A DNA stretch of 64,000 nucleotides, from contig NC_064548.1 of NCBI RefSeq assembly GCF_023856365.1, forward strand, positions 12,834,642 through 12,898,641, written 5' to 3'. The translations under genes were made by a program, and so were the position numbers. The notes under the pieces are model-generated. The model did no database searches, was not told the origin of the DNA, and saw only the letters and a program-made list of their open reading frames with translations. Shown piece by piece: positions 39,901 through 50,893 of this stretch (within the stretch, counting starts at the first letter, position 1; each line of letters starts with the position of its first letter). This stretch comes from Brienomyrus brachyistius (taxonomy: Eukaryota; Chordata; Actinopteri; Osteoglossiformes; Mormyridae).

Positions 39901-42122
39901 TGTCGTTGCTATGACAATCCTCGCACGCACCACACTCCCTGGAGAGGAGATTAGGGTTGATCTGCGTGGACGTGCTGCGCGGAACAATCGAAGTCTTTGC
40001 CGCGCAGCCGGGTGCCCGCTGCCGGCTGGTGGGGGGGGAGGGGGGGTCATTACTTTTTCCGGAGGCGTTGCTTTATCTTAGGGTTAAAACGGGAGCTTTG
40101 ATAGAGCAGATTGGCTCTCAGCTTAATCTGGAGTGCTGGGGTAGGGGAATGATTGGAGCGTGAATCTCACCAAAGCGCAGGCGCACTCTCACCTGAGCAC
40201 CCTGGCCATTATATCATTACGGCTCACTCTGAAGAATGTGTTCTGTGGCAGTTAGCGTTACGCTAGTGTGGCTTTTCAGCAGTGCAGGGTTTTGCGTGAA
40301 AGTCTTTGCAAACTTCAAAGTGAAGGTATTTTGATTTTAATTAAAAGATGGAAGATGCTGGCATCCCTACTAATGTCTCCTGTCTTGTGCCCAGTGTTTG
40401 CTGGCATATGCTACAGTATCCCCCCTACCCCACACACACACACACAGATGTGTCTCTTGTGGTAGTGGGAAGGGATAGATAAATGAAAGAGTTTTCAATC
40501 TGATGGTCATTGTTCCACTCTGGGTGATGTTCAGCCCAAAGCCGGAATGAACCCATCGGTCCATCACAGCTGGTTCGGCCTTCGACCAGCTTTGTAACAC
40601 AGTGGGGGTCATTCAGTTGGTCTCTGGGCCCAGAAATCTTGAAAACTTTCAGTGAGGCTAATGGTTTCCCTTGCCCACCCCCCCAGACATACAGATTAAA
40701 GAGGAGCCTGACTCAGAGGAATGGCAGTTGGCCACGGACTCCACGCTGAACACCAGCGACCTGTCACACCTGCGCGTTCGCCTGGTGGACGAAGACACGG
40801 AGCAGCCTGGCCAGGAGGGCAAGCGGCTGCGCAGGGTGGCCTGCACCTGCCCCAACTGTAAAGAGGCAGGCGGGAGGTAAGCCTGTGGCCCCGCCCCCAA
40901 TTCACTCGGGCCCTCGCTGATTGGCTGAGAACAGACCTTCACCTTTCCAGGGAGTATGTGCAAATTGTAGCCCCGCCCTCTACTGTCAGTTAATAAGCAA
41001 CAGATAAGTGAAAATGTAAATAAGTGGTGTGTGAGGTGAATGTCTTCGCAGGATATGTGTGTGCAGGAAAATACGAGATTCCTGTTTTGCCTGTTGTACT
41101 TAAGAATTCTTTTGCAACCCATCCAACAGGATTAGACGGCACAAGACAAAGACACTCACAAGACATTATAGTAACGCATGGCTGGGGATTGTGGAGATAC
41201 GTATTTATAGCATAAATACAAAATAAATTGAAGAAATGGCTGTAACAAGAGATATGGACAAATAAATTATAATACAAATATACAACACATGAGAATTGGT
41301 GCCCCATCCTGGGTTATTCCCTGTCTGGTGCCCATAGCTCCAAGGTTAGACTCTGGACTCCCAACATCCAGTATGGGGTTAGTGATGGATGGATGAAGGG
41401 AATGTGGCGGAGTATAGTGCACGGCGGTCGTAGTCACTCACCAGGCTGTGCTGCCTCGGGAATGCGGGCCAGCTGTGCCCAGACGTGCCCTGTAGTCACC
41501 AGCCTTCACAGTGCTGCCTGTGTGTGCATGTTGCAGGGGGTCGAACATGGGTAAGAAGAAGCAGCACGTGTGCCACATCCCGGGCTGCGGGAAGGTGTAC
41601 GGCAAGACGTCACACCTGCGGGCGCATCTACGCTGGCACTCCGGCGAGCGGCCCTTCGTCTGCGGCTGGATGTTCTGTGGGAAGAGGTTCACACGCAGCG
41701 ACGAGCTTCAGCGACACCGGAGGACACACACTGGTATGGGGGGGGGCCTCGGGGCGGGGTCTCTGGGGGGGGTTGTGCTCATCTCTAAAGCCCTCCTCCC
41801 ATCCATAGGGGAGAAGAAATTTGTGTGTCCGGAATGTTCCAAGCGCTTCATGCGCAGTGATCACCTGGCGAAGCACATCAAGACCCACCAGAACAAGAAG
41901 GGCATGAACTCAGGCGGCGCCGTCCTGACCTCGGTTGAGGCCACGGGCTCCTCGGACGGTATCATCTCGGCGGCCGGCACCACCCTCATCCTCACCAACA
42001 TCCAGCAGGGCTCCGTCCAGGGCCTGGGGACTGTGAGCTCGGGCAGCGCGCAGGAGATCCATCCCAACTCGGAGATCCCCATACAGCTCGTCACTGTCTC
42101 AGCCAGTGAGGTGATGGAGTGA
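36925..42122 (+). CDS. sp3: Sp3 transcription factor (seven coding exons, 728 aa)
   Basis: Encodes a nuclear Sp/KLF-family factor that binds GC/GT boxes and activates or represses transcription. Coding exons join as 36925-36931, 37240-37337, 37554-37649, 38376-39660, 40687-40876, 41537-41733 and 41809-42122. Every junction has GT/AG ends and matching phase, giving 2,187 nt including TGA. Visible parts: N-terminal VKQEE and [12 protein letters not shown], the RWEVL block, Gln/Ser/Thr-rich activation domains (about residues 95-490), the Sp3-type block [17 protein letters not shown], an IKEEPD SUMO motif (499-504), a Btd box CTCPNC (548-553) and three C2H2 fingers (571-593, 601-623, 631-651) with helices KTSHLRA, RSDELQR and RSDHLAK. 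The C-terminus IPIQLVTVS...ME is also Sp3-like. Human SP3 is about 781 aa; the difference is mostly missing Gly/Ala runs near the N-terminus. The paralogue (sp3a or sp3b) is not resolved. Confidence 0.96.
37240..37337 (+). CDS. sp3: sp3 coding exon 2 (residues 3-35)
   Basis: Preceded by a pyrimidine-rich tract ending in TAG and followed by the donor GTATTT. Encodes [18 protein letters not shown] and then an acidic/Gly stretch. VKQE fits the SUMO consensus (hydrophobic-Lys-x-Glu). The long Gly and His/Gln tract of mammalian SP3 is reduced to a short GSGGG. The exon ends in phase 0. Confidence 0.93.
37554..37649 (+). CDS. sp3: sp3 coding exon 3 (residues 36-67)
   Basis: Acceptor GGGTAG, donor GTAAGT, exactly 32 codons in phase 0. 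Encodes [18 protein letters not shown] followed by a short acidic and Ala-rich tail. The [12 protein letters not shown] block is a hallmark of Sp1-4 proteins. The mammalian poly-Ala/Glu expansion that follows is only a few residues long here. Skipping this exon would keep the reading frame. Confidence 0.93.
38376..39660 (+). CDS. sp3: sp3 coding exon 4 (activation domains, residues 68-495)
   Basis: A 1,285-bp exon with acceptor TTCTTTTAG and donor GTACGG, leaving one G for the next codon. It begins [19 protein letters not shown], continues through an extra IKEEP motif (Lys93), and carries two Gln-rich regions containing [59 protein letters not shown] and [10 protein letters not shown]. These blocks match Sp3 more closely than Sp1 or Sp4. 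Internal methionines at residues 274 (38994) and 307 (39093) lie between the activation domains, the region where mammalian Sp3 short isoforms initiate. Their use here is inferred. Confidence 0.97.
40687..40876 (+). CDS. sp3: sp3 coding exon 5 (SUMO site and Btd box)
   Basis: Acceptor CCCCAG, donor GTAAGC; the exon completes Asp496 and leaves AG for Arg559. It encodes [15 protein letters not shown], the inhibitory-domain SUMO motif known from mammalian Sp3 (Lys500 here), then [13 protein letters not shown] and the buttonhead box [12 protein letters not shown] just ahead of the zinc fingers. Confidence 0.96.
41298..41396 (+). mobile_element. SINE-like tail inside sp3 intron 5
   Basis: GGTGCCCCATCCTGGGTTATTCCCTG, GTGCCCATAGCTCCA and TGATGGATGGATGAA form the 3' half of the family. 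It sits in the intron between the Btd-box exon and the zinc-finger exon, in the same orientation as the gene. Confidence 0.65.
41537..41733 (+). CDS. sp3: sp3 coding exon 6 (zinc fingers 1 and 2)
   Basis: Acceptor TTGCAG, donor GTATGG. Encodes [10 protein letters not shown] followed by finger 1 (C571, C576, H589, H593; helix KTSHLRA) and finger 2 (C601, C606, H619, H623; helix RSDELQR), ending inside the THTGEKK linker. All zinc ligands and base-contact residues of the Sp family are intact. Confidence 0.97.
41734..41808 (+). other. sp3: 75-bp G-rich intron of sp3, open in frame
   Basis: Intron between exons 6 and 7, starting GTATGG and ending ATCCATAG. It is 75 nt, a multiple of three, contains several runs of 4-8 G, and has no stop in the sp3 frame. 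Retention would add 25 residues, rich in Gly at the start, between the Gly of the finger-2/finger-3 linker and GEKK. Confidence 0.9.
41809..42122 (+). CDS. sp3: sp3 coding exon 7 (zinc finger 3 and C-terminus)
   Basis: Acceptor CCATAG after a 75-bp intron. It completes the Gly of the TGEKK linker, then encodes finger 3 (C631, C634, H647, H651; helix RSDHLAK), the basic HQNKKG stretch and domain D with [13 protein letters not shown] and [15 protein letters not shown] before TGA at 42120-42122. Confidence 0.97.
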
Positions 42123-42174
42123 CTCCCGCCCACCGCTTGGACTCCTCAATCGCTCCTGACCCCCCACCTCATTT

Positions 42175-42212
42175 TTTATATATATAAATATATATATAAA
42201 TATATATATTTT
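42175..42212. repeat. AT-rich TATATAAA-type tract
   Basis: Alternating TA/TAAA repeat directly after the sp3 stop codon region, at the start of the 3' UTR. Confidence 0.85.
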
Positions 42213-42723
42213 AAAAAAGAATTATCAGTTTGTTCCTTAGCAGTCTTTTTACATATGGGGTAAATGACATTACATGTGGTTCCAATACTCACACTGAAAT
42301 GCCTTATTTTGTATTATATTCTGTAGTATAAGTGGGCAGACCTGCATGTGTTTTTTAGCTACTGTTTATGTGCTAAGACTGAAGAAAATAGTCAACATGA
42401 AATGGAAAAAATGGTACAGGATTGGGGTTCTTGGGGGGGGGGGGTGTGTTTGTGTTCTGTAGGGTTGTCACATTGGGGCCTGCAATGAAGACATCTGCCC
42501 CCATTCTTGTTTGTGGGTTGGGGGGTCGACACCAAGAGTGGAGTCAGTACACTTTAATTGGGCACTGATTTGCGCTTGCAGAAGTCCAAATGTCTTCATA
42601 CAGGTGTCGCATTTTCTGTGCTTTGTTCCTTTCTGATCCCGTCTTATGGCGAAACTGATGCTGCCCCATGCCACAATGCACTCTGGTTTGCCGCTTGGTC
42701 CATTTCAGCTCACAGGCAGTGAA

Positions 42724-42725
42724 CC

Positions 42726-42779
<54 letters not shown>
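42724..42779. repeat. poly-C run plus (CA)n microsatellite
   Basis: Nineteen C residues (42724-42742) run directly into about 18 CA dinucleotides. It lies in the probable sp3 3' UTR, so length variation here would change the transcript. Confidence 0.95.
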
Positions 42780-42780
<1 letters not shown>

Positions 42781-43673
42781 CAATCATATACCATTGAAAT
42801 CCCCCATTTCACCTGATGTTTCAATAAGCATTATTTTGAATTTTTGAGGAAAGTACTATTTATGGTAGGGTTTACTTAGTAAACGGGTGGTTGTATTTGG
42901 ATTTTTTTAACTGCGATTTTAATGTGTACAGTTCTCCCATGTTACATTAATAAGATTCCCTCTTGATAGGATGGACGGCGGCTGAAGGGTTTATTTCGTT
43001 CTGTACAAGTCATGCTGCTGGAGTCAATCGCCAAATTTGACTCCGACTGATCTGGCCACACGATGCCTGTTTTAAAGGTCACACCCCCCCCCCCCATGGT
43101 TCTCGAAGACTACGTTGTCCAGAGTTATCGTGCGGTGAACGGACCAAAACAGCCCTGTTCTGTTAATGCAGTCTCCACCTCCTTGATGCTGTGACATGTT
43201 TTATAGCCGTGTGTCAGAGCCCTGAAATGACGTATTTTCTTTCTTCTTTGTAACTGCCACCTTGGCGGAAGGAGACCTTGAGACAAATCACCTTTAGCAG
43301 GAGTTACGTGGCGTCAGTCCACTGGAGGCGGATCCTTTTTAAATCTGTGACACTGTACTGAGATCAAATACAGTGTGATCTTTTTTGTATAAATGTCTTT
43401 TTTTTATATATACTGCCCAGGAAAAATGTGTATAGGCAATACACTCATTTTGCTCTGTCAAAATAATGTACTTGTCTCTTTTCCTTTTTTAAAAATATAT
43501 ATTCCTTAATTATTGGTTTCTGTTTTTCTATATAGAAACGTTTCTGCCATTCTTTACGGAGGTTTGGTTACATTGAAGTAGGTGAATTGTGAATGCTCTG
43601 CAGTCTTTTGCTGGACTTGATTATATCATTGAATTTAGATAAACTTGTTGACAAACAAGTTAGTAAAACGAAA

Positions 43674-43784
43674 AATAAAACGAAGGGAAACTGACAATAT
43701 TTTATAATATTGTGACTCATCACCACATAAAACACAAATTACTTTGATGTAACTGAAATATACCCTGAGTGGTTTATTAATAAA
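43674..43784 (+). terminator. sp3: candidate sp3 polyadenylation signals
   Basis: Two AATAAA hexamers, at 43674-43679 and 43779-43784, about 1.55 and 1.66 kb after the stop codon. Both fit a vertebrate poly(A) signal; which one is used cannot be told from the sequence. Confidence 0.5.
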
Positions 43785-45149
43785 ACACTATTTTGATATT
43801 TGATTTGATTTCAGTATTCACTAAAAATAATTGTGTGCATATATAACTTGTGAATCGATTTTCCCCCTGGGGGTTCATCTGCTTCTATTGGCTTGCTGGC
43901 TCACAGTAGCGCCATCAGTTGGAGATGTTAAAGTATTTTTTAAAACGCCCAAAGCTTTTTTTATTTCTTTACACCGGTTCTCTGCCCCAGGTGCAGTGAC
44001 TCCTTCATAGCTTTTCTCATCTGTTTCAAAGGTGCTGTTGTTTGTGTGGCGGTTTTGTCGTGATAAGAACTCGTCCAAAATACTGGTGTAATGTGTGGCT
44101 GTCGTTTTCCTTATTTATGCACGAGAAGCATGCCTGGATGCGTCTGAATTCCTGCTTGATTCCCCCCTCAGTGCTGGTTTAATTGGTGGTTGCTGACCTT
44201 CCGCAGGGTGCACGTATGTGGCTGATGCTGACTTGTATTTTCCGGCTCAAACCTCACTGGAAGCGACAAGCAGGGTGTCTGCAGTGGAACTGCGGGTGTA
44301 ACACTCTAAGGTGTGTTTCTTGCGCGTTGTCTGTAGGTAACAGCCTTTCCCAGTGCTAGGTAAGGAAACTGAAGAGTTTATGGTTCCCCCTGTTTTGCAT
44401 TCTGAACCCAGTAGGTGTCACTGCAGGGGCACTGCTCCTGGACCTTCTGACCAAAGGCAAGCACGACGGAAGTTCCGGAAGGTGTGGCTGATCAATGGCC
44501 CTCCTGGTCGCAAATCAACGTCACATTTCACATATGAACCAGTAGATAATCACAACAGATGTGCCTTGGAATTAGAAATTGTATCTCCCACAGTGCATTC
44601 CTGCGTAAACAGGATGTAGGAATCTACACCTCCAAACGGCAGGCCTCTACCTAACCAACGAATTGTACTTATTTTAAATAATTATCTTGACTGTGTTCAA
44701 TGTAGCTGGATATTTAGAGCAAAACCACTTGTAAGCACTATTTCAATGTTTGCAGTGGAGGGGGGGGGGGGGTTAAAGAATATTCCAATGTTTCATTACA
44801 CATGAACTCACCAGTAGATGTGTGTCCTATAAGAATTGCCTCTTACTGCACGTTCTTGTTCAACGTGGACGTACTGTAAAATACCCTGTGTCCCCTTCTT
44901 ACTCTTCATTGCCCTGCAACAAAATTTGGTCCAGCCCCTGGGGCTGAGCCATTATCTCATAGACCTTCCACAGAAGGATTCTTCAACTGGCCGGGCCGAC
45001 GTCGCTGTCAGCTGGATTGCCGCGTCTTCAGGGAAACGTAATTAAGTGTGCAGCAGGGAAGTCTTTATTCGACGAATCAAAGTGGAAAAGCAGCCGGCTG
45101 GGAACCGGGAGTGGATTTGATGAGCATGGGAGTCGAAAAGTGTACCCTA

Positions 45150-45400
45150 CAAATGTTAAAAGGACACATCCATTTTGCAGCACCTCTCATTTGCATAATC
45201 TAATTAATTCAATTCATTGTAATGCGATACCAAATGGCACGAGGAACCTGGAATGACGCTAGGAGTTAATGAAATGTGTTAACGGTATCATCATTTGCCT
45301 GTATGTTAATTAGTCCAATTAATTTCCTCCGCACGCTAATCCGAATATTGTAATAATTCTATGCACCCCTGCAGGAATTAAAACGCCGATACTCAGAACA
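45150..45400. promoter_or_regulatory. candidate conserved non-coding element
   Basis: Dense ATTTGCATAATC (octamer-like ATTTGCAT), TAATTAATTC, GTTAATTAG, CCAATTAATTTCC and GCTAATCC motifs in about 250 bp downstream of sp3. Resembles a homeodomain/POU-type enhancer; conservation not tested. Confidence 0.32.
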
Positions 45401-45598
45401 CCAACTATGAAAAAAGGACCTGGTTTCTACAGCCTCCACTTAAAGGCTGCCATTAGCGGGGAGTTTGATTAAGATAAAAATAAGCGTGTAGCTCGTGAAG
45501 CCGCTAAAATTACTCCATTGTTCCCTCTGCCATTAACTTTTTTTTCTGTTGAGTATTTTTGTGCTTGCTAGACTTGGTCTTCTTTACATTAATGCATT

Positions 45599-45640
45599 AT
45601 TTAGTTGACATTTTTATCCAAAGCGATGGACCAATAAGAG
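45599..45640 (-). mobile_element. SINE 3' tail fragment, minus strand
   Basis: The complement of TTTAGTTGACATTTTTATCC and AAAGCGATGGACC, which resembles the GGATAAAAGCG tail of the second SINE family. Confidence 0.55.
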
Positions 45641-48600
45641 AGCCGGGTCAGCAAGTCCCTTTGTCTTGTGTCTTGTTGGTACCTTATAATATTCAGGATC
45701 ATTTCATCACCATTGAGGAGAACTAGGGGGGCTTTCATCAGATGATCCTGAATATGTGCCCGTAGGTGGGGGTGCTGGTCGCTAGGGGGCGGGATGGTTA
45801 GCGTGGCAGATCCCATGTCATTCCTGAATCCCCTGTGCTGTCCACATTCTTCAAGATAAAGCAGGAAAGTCCTGCTGAAGGATCCCTGTTATTCCTCTGA
45901 CAGTTCTGGAAGTGACATTTCAGTGTAAACATTGAAATCTCGTTTGCCCAAAGAAGCATACAGGTGAGGCAGATAATGTACAACAAGTCTTCAAGGAGCC
46001 ATCTAAGGTACAAGTGCTGTTGGACTAAGCTTCTGTTTATTGACCAGGAACAGAACAGCGAGAGCAGATGCCACTTATCACAGTTCTGACGTTGCTTTTA
46101 ACAAGAAAGTGGGTTGTTCTCCCTAACCCTGTAGAATCAGTGATTAACGGACCTTGAATTGGATTTCTTTTTTTTTCTTTTTTTTAAAGTGGATTTCTTG
46201 TTAAGACAACAGTCATCTGGACAGAAGATTTAGGACCCCCTATTAGACCATACATCTTCAGACAATTCTCCAGGTGACTTCCGGATTTACTCATTAATGC
46301 AGAAGAGGATTTCCTCAGGAAAATTCATGCTTGGTTTTTTTTGCTGAGGAGTGAGACGGGCAGGCCTGGAACTTCATCTGACAGCTCGATAGTTACATTT
46401 CCTGGTGCTTATTCACAAGGTTATCAGCAGTACTTGATGATCAGACTGGTCTGAGTATTTGCTTCTTTGGTCTAAATCCAGAATTCCAGTGTGGAAGAGA
46501 TCATTCTGACTGTGAAAGCAGTCCTCACTCAGATTCCAGAACCTTGAACTGGCCACTAGGGGCAGTCTCTCATGTTGAGCATCAGACTGCTTCCCTGGGC
46601 CACCTTGTGTGTCTGTGTGTCAGTGGGTTTATACCTCTGATAGCCCAAGATGTATAACAGAGCACACCTCACTCAAAGCCCATGACCCGAGCCGGTCCAC
46701 CATTTCAAAACATGAAGTGTGTGTTTGTACTGTAAGAAGAGTGAGCGCTCTACTTGTGAGGACCCAGCCAGATTTGTGTTCGTGGCAAATTCCAGCACCG
46801 CCCCCATTTTGGATCCAGCTGTCATGGCTCTGTGGTTGCTGTAGACCTGCTCTAATGACTGACACAGATCAGCACAAGTCCAGTTTAGGACAGCAGAGCC
46901 GGGAAAATGGCAGTGACCTTCAGGGTGGAGTCGCGGCGAAGAAGCGAAGCAGAGAAGCGTCGCGGCACTTTTCAGGTGATCGCAATTTGGGCCGTGATTG
47001 GTGACATCAGTCCACATTTTCAGCCCCTCACGGTTCAGAGCGGAGCCTGCGACAGCTCCTCCATGACAGATTCCCTTTCAGCCGGCCGGCTCCGCTTGAA
47101 TTGTGCCATAATTGCACGCCGCGTTCTGCCTTTTCCATTTCAATTCATGTGCAAAATACATAAATAGGATAACCAGAGGTTCACAGGGGACAAGGTGGTA
47201 ATACATACCATAATAATGTAAAGACATTTGGGGCCATATTTGTGATGCAATTTGAAAACACTCTAGGGGATTATGGATCCATCCCACTGAAAGATAATGA
47301 GAACAATTCACTTAAATGATTTTCCCTATTGTCTGAAAGGTACAAAGTGTTTCAAAGGGAATGACAATTCATTTACTTCTGTACACACTAAGCGTAACTG
47401 TTTCTTTCTCTTCTGTGTGTCGGAGGAGTTGTCGTGGGATCAGAAAGAAATTGAGCGAATTGTTGACTGTCTTCCAAGAAAACAAACCGGGGAGCCGACA
47501 GGTGCTTGTGTGATGTGCTGTGCGGTCGGACACGCTTCTCACGCTCATTTGTATGAGGGTTCCTGTTTTCAGCCCCCCACAGTCTGTGACCTTGCTAACC
47601 CTTATCCCGCTGTGGGTTTGGAATGTTTTAAAATAAAATATGACTTCCTTATTTAGTGACTAGAAAATACCATGTCAGTAAAAAAATAAATTTTCCAACT
47701 GATGCATGCATTCACGATCAAATTCTGCCAACAAGGCATCATTGCACGCCGGAGTGAGAGAGATCATTGAATTGCAATGTAAAAAATATTGTTAAAAAAG
47801 TTCACTTCATAAAGGATAGAAGACATTGGGCATAGAAGGCTGAAGTAAAGTCATAAGCACAGTCGCGGTCACGCCGATTGTACCATGATTTTCACTTAGC
47901 AACCTTTTCACTTCATGACCTGGTCATTGGAGTCCTTGGAGACCCAAGCATGGCCCATGGCTCCACATTCCCAGCATGCACCTGTCCTGAAGCTGGCACC
48001 AAAGTCAGAGCCTGGAGGAGACCCTGCCCCCCCCCCGTCCCCAAAGAGAAACAGCATGGGGCGGCTCAATAGCCTGATATTCTCCCGCTCCTCAAAACCG
48101 CCAATTTGCAGCAGGTCTTTCATTTTTCTACAACAGAAACAAAGACAATTTGGTGAGATCCCCCCACCTCCAGATCCCAGTGAGGTGGGGCATGGAGTGG
48201 AGGTGCCTGCTGTTCTCAGTCAAGGTGAACTCTTACCTGCGGAGAGCCGATGTGGCTATTATGCAAACTTACTGCTGGCTGGTGGTGAGCAGCCTTTTGT
48301 GTGTCTGGTGTTTACCGTTGCCGTGATGTCAGCTGGGAGGAGCACAAAGATCACAACCACAACTGTTCCATCTGTCCAGTCTCAGCTTACACTGCTGCGG
48401 TACTCTTGAGATCTAATTAAGTGTTAAGTCTTGTTAGAAGTGTTGCAGTGCCTTCTAAAGAGGAATGAATTGTATATAGCATGGTGCTCTTCTTGCATAC
48501 CTCTTATCAAGTGAGCAATAAATCTAATTTGGACTGTAACGTTTGTCTTCCTTGTCTATCGGTATTTCAAAACGGCACTGGAGTTCCAGACTGACACTTG

Positions 48601-48644
48601 ACGCTCGCTTCCTGCTGAATGTCACATTCTGCTAGTAGTGTTCA

Positions 48645-48669
48645 CCCCCCCCCCCCCCCCCCCCCCCCC
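48645..48669. repeat. poly-C run, about 25 nt
   Basis: The longest homopolymer in the window, between TTCA and ATGAAACGC. Confidence 0.95.
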
Positions 48670-49544
48670 ATGAAACGCTGCGGCGATACTACCAGGGTGC
48701 TGATTATGTCATTGTGTCTTAGAAATGGTGTTAGCTGAGGAGTGGGAGTTACCATGGAGACAGAACTTTTCAGTAGTCGTGGAGATGACTCTAAGCCCAG
48801 CCACCACCCCCCCCCCACCGCCACCCATCATACAGACTGCGGTCAGCCGATGGCAGGTCTGACTCAGGTAATATGCATGCTGGTGTCTGGAACTCGTGTC
48901 TGGGGTGATAATGTACATATCATTTCCCTCACTTACCGATTAAACACTGTAATCTGAGGAGCATCCTCACTCCGATTACACTCCTTTCACGGTACAATAA
49001 CAGCGACTCTGTTGGAAAAACAGGACAATGTGGCCAGATATTGAAAATGCCCTGAGACGCCCTTGAAAGTAAATGCAGTTTGCCCCCCCGCGTTTGCAGT
49101 CATTACAGGTTGGAAATGGGCAAGACCAGACTGGGCATTTTAGGCTACTGTTGGATGACCTCTGTCACCATCAAGGTCCTTTCCTTCACCCATTCCAGCA
49201 CACACCCTCAAATAATAAAAGCTCTGCAACTTTGCGTGTGGTTTTGGCAGCCAATCGTCCTGTGAGCACGGCTGCACTTTTCCCTGTTTTGCCCAATTTT
49301 TCCAAGACCCCCAGGTTGCATGTGTCGTTCCACACATGTCTGGGTCACTGGCCGCACCCCCTGGACCCTCAGCTCGAGCCACAAAAACGTCGGCATCTTG
49401 CAGGCACTGTGGTTGTGGTTTGGAGCAGAATAAGAACTTTTGAACATTGATGATAGAGCTATGAAATAATAACTATGCGCAATTGCTAGCCAATAATTAA
49501 TAGGCCTCATTGTGAAGACAAGAGTATGAGACACCATAGGACCA

Positions 49545-49617
49545 AAGGGTTGTGAGTGGCTCAGTAGGAAAAGCCTCTGTGCTTATAATCAGAAGATTTC
49601 ACCTTTGCAATAAGTTA
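49545..49617 (+). mobile_element. SINE head inside the Tc1-like relic
   Basis: GGGTTGTGAGTGGCTCAGTAGG, GCCTCTGTGCTTATAATCAG and a decayed B-box. It is a tRNA-like head sitting just inside the left end of the Tc1 relic, a probable nested insertion. Confidence 0.65.
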
Positions 49618-50156
49618 GTTGTGAAATTTCTTCCCTGCTAGATATTCGACGGTCAACTGTAAGTGCTCTGATTGCAAAGTGGAAGCACAGAAACTCAGCT
49701 ATGAAGTGACAGACCACATAAAGTAACAGTGTTGTTGAATGCTGAGGTGCATAGTGCATAAAAGTTGCCAATGCTCTGTGAATTCAGTAACTGCAGAGTT
49801 CCAATCTTCCTCTGGCATTAACCGCAGCACAAAAGCTGTGTGCTGGGAGCTTCAGGGAACAGCCCTCCATGGCCAAACGGCTTCATGCAAACATCACATT
49901 ACCAAATGCGATGCCAGGCGTCGGATGTAGTGATGTAAAGCACCATACCACTGGACTCTGGAGCAGAGGAAACAAGTGACAAATCGTAATTCTCTGTCTG
50001 ACAGTCTGATGGATGAGTCTTGGTTTGGTGGATACCAGGAGAACGTTACCTGTCTGACTGTATTGTGCCAACTGTAAAGTTTGGTGGAGGAGGGATAATG
50101 GTATGGGGTTGTTTTTCAGGGGTTGGGCCCCTTAGTTCCAGTGAAGGGAACTCTTA

Positions 50157-50390
50157 ATGCTTCAGCATAGCAAGATATTTTGGACAATTCTATGCTTCCA
50201 ACTTTGTGGGAACAGTTTGGGGAAGGAAGGCTCTTCTCTGTTCAGGCATGACTGTGCCCCAGTAAACAAAGCAAGGTCCATAAAGACATGGTTGGATGAG
50301 ATTGGTGTGGAAGAACTTAACTGGGCCGCACAGAACCCTGACCTCAACCCCCTCGAACACCTTTGGGATGCACTAGAACGGAAATTGTGA
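50157..50390 (+). pseudogene. Tc1-like transposase C-terminal fragment
   Basis: The longest open piece of the dead transposase, about 77 codons. It contains RHDCAPVNKARS and GVEELNWAAQNPDLNPLEHLWDALERKL-type sequence. The Asp of HDCAPV and the Glu of NPLEHLW are separated by 34 residues, the DD34E spacing of Tc1 transposases, so the catalytic pair survives. The upstream first Asp lies in another frame (DESWF, about 50014), and frame changes around 50150 and after 50390 break the gene. The family normally runs to about 340 aa. It is a remnant with no expected function. Confidence 0.85.
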
Positions 50391-50840
50391 GCCAGACCTT
50401 CATGTCCAGCATCAGCTCCTGACCTCACAAATGCTCTTCTGGATGAATGGGCAAAAATTCCCATCCTCCAGAATCTTGTGCAAAGCTTTCCCAGAAGAGT
50501 GGCAGCTGTTATAGCTGCAAAGGGGAGACCAGCTCCATACTGATGCCAATAGATTTAGAATGGGATGTTATAAAAGTTCCTATAGGTGTAATGGCCAGGT
50601 GTCAAAGGATTTATGTTCGTATGGTGAATGTATTTAAGGCGGCCAGTTGGGTATATGGCCTCCACATAGTAGGAGCTCTGGGGTGAACTCTTGATAAGTG
50701 GCTCTTGATAGATCCTCTGAACTGTAGAAAGGTGAACAGAAGGATGAAGACTGGTTCTGTACCTCCGTCCAAAGGGTCCTAGACACATATATATTCCAGA
50801 GTGGTCAGGGTCAGTGGCTTGGGCAAAATTGGGTTACTGG

Positions 50841-50893
50841 TGTGCGTGTGTGTGTGTGTGTGTGTGTCTGTGTGTGTGTGTGTGTGTGTGTGT
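50841..50893. repeat. (GT)n microsatellite with one interruption
   Basis: Two GT tracts separated by CT, about 25 units in total. Confidence 0.97.

Larger units (their letters stand above)
42123..43695 (+). other. sp3: probable sp3 3' UTR
   Basis: Non-coding sequence following the stop codon, with an A/T dinucleotide tract at 42175-42212, poly-C plus (CA)n at 42724-42779 and AT-rich stretches. The first good polyadenylation hexamer with a T/G-rich downstream region is AATAAA at 43674-43679. The extent is inferred and no transcript was seen. Confidence 0.55.
43800..49504. other. intergenic region downstream of sp3, no gene seen
   Basis: Contains a 13-G run at 44760, the candidate element at 45150-45400, a SINE tail at 45599 and the poly-C run at 48645. 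ORFs at 46609-47167 and 47297-47656 have no recognised domain. Confidence 0.5.
49505..50636 (+). mobile_element. Tc1/mariner-like DNA transposon relic
   Basis: About 1.13 kb. Diverged inverted ends are visible: GACAAGAGTATGAGACACC near 49516-49534, and the complementary form (CCAGGTGTCAAAGGATTTAT) at 50591-50610. TA-rich sites flank both ends. Between them, pieces of a Tc1-type transposase read on the + strand in shifting frames: an HTH piece like DIRRSTVSALIAKWK (about 49640-49685), DESWF (about 50014), [17 protein letters not shown], and the C-terminal catalytic part. Frameshifts and stops mean it cannot make a transposase. A tRNA-like SINE head lies just inside the left end. Confidence 0.85.

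Noticed and set aside
47297..47656. 119-codon ORF with a charged segment (ELSWDQKEIERIVDCL)
   Set aside because: No recognised domain, no supporting exons, and codon content like the surrounding intergenic DNA.
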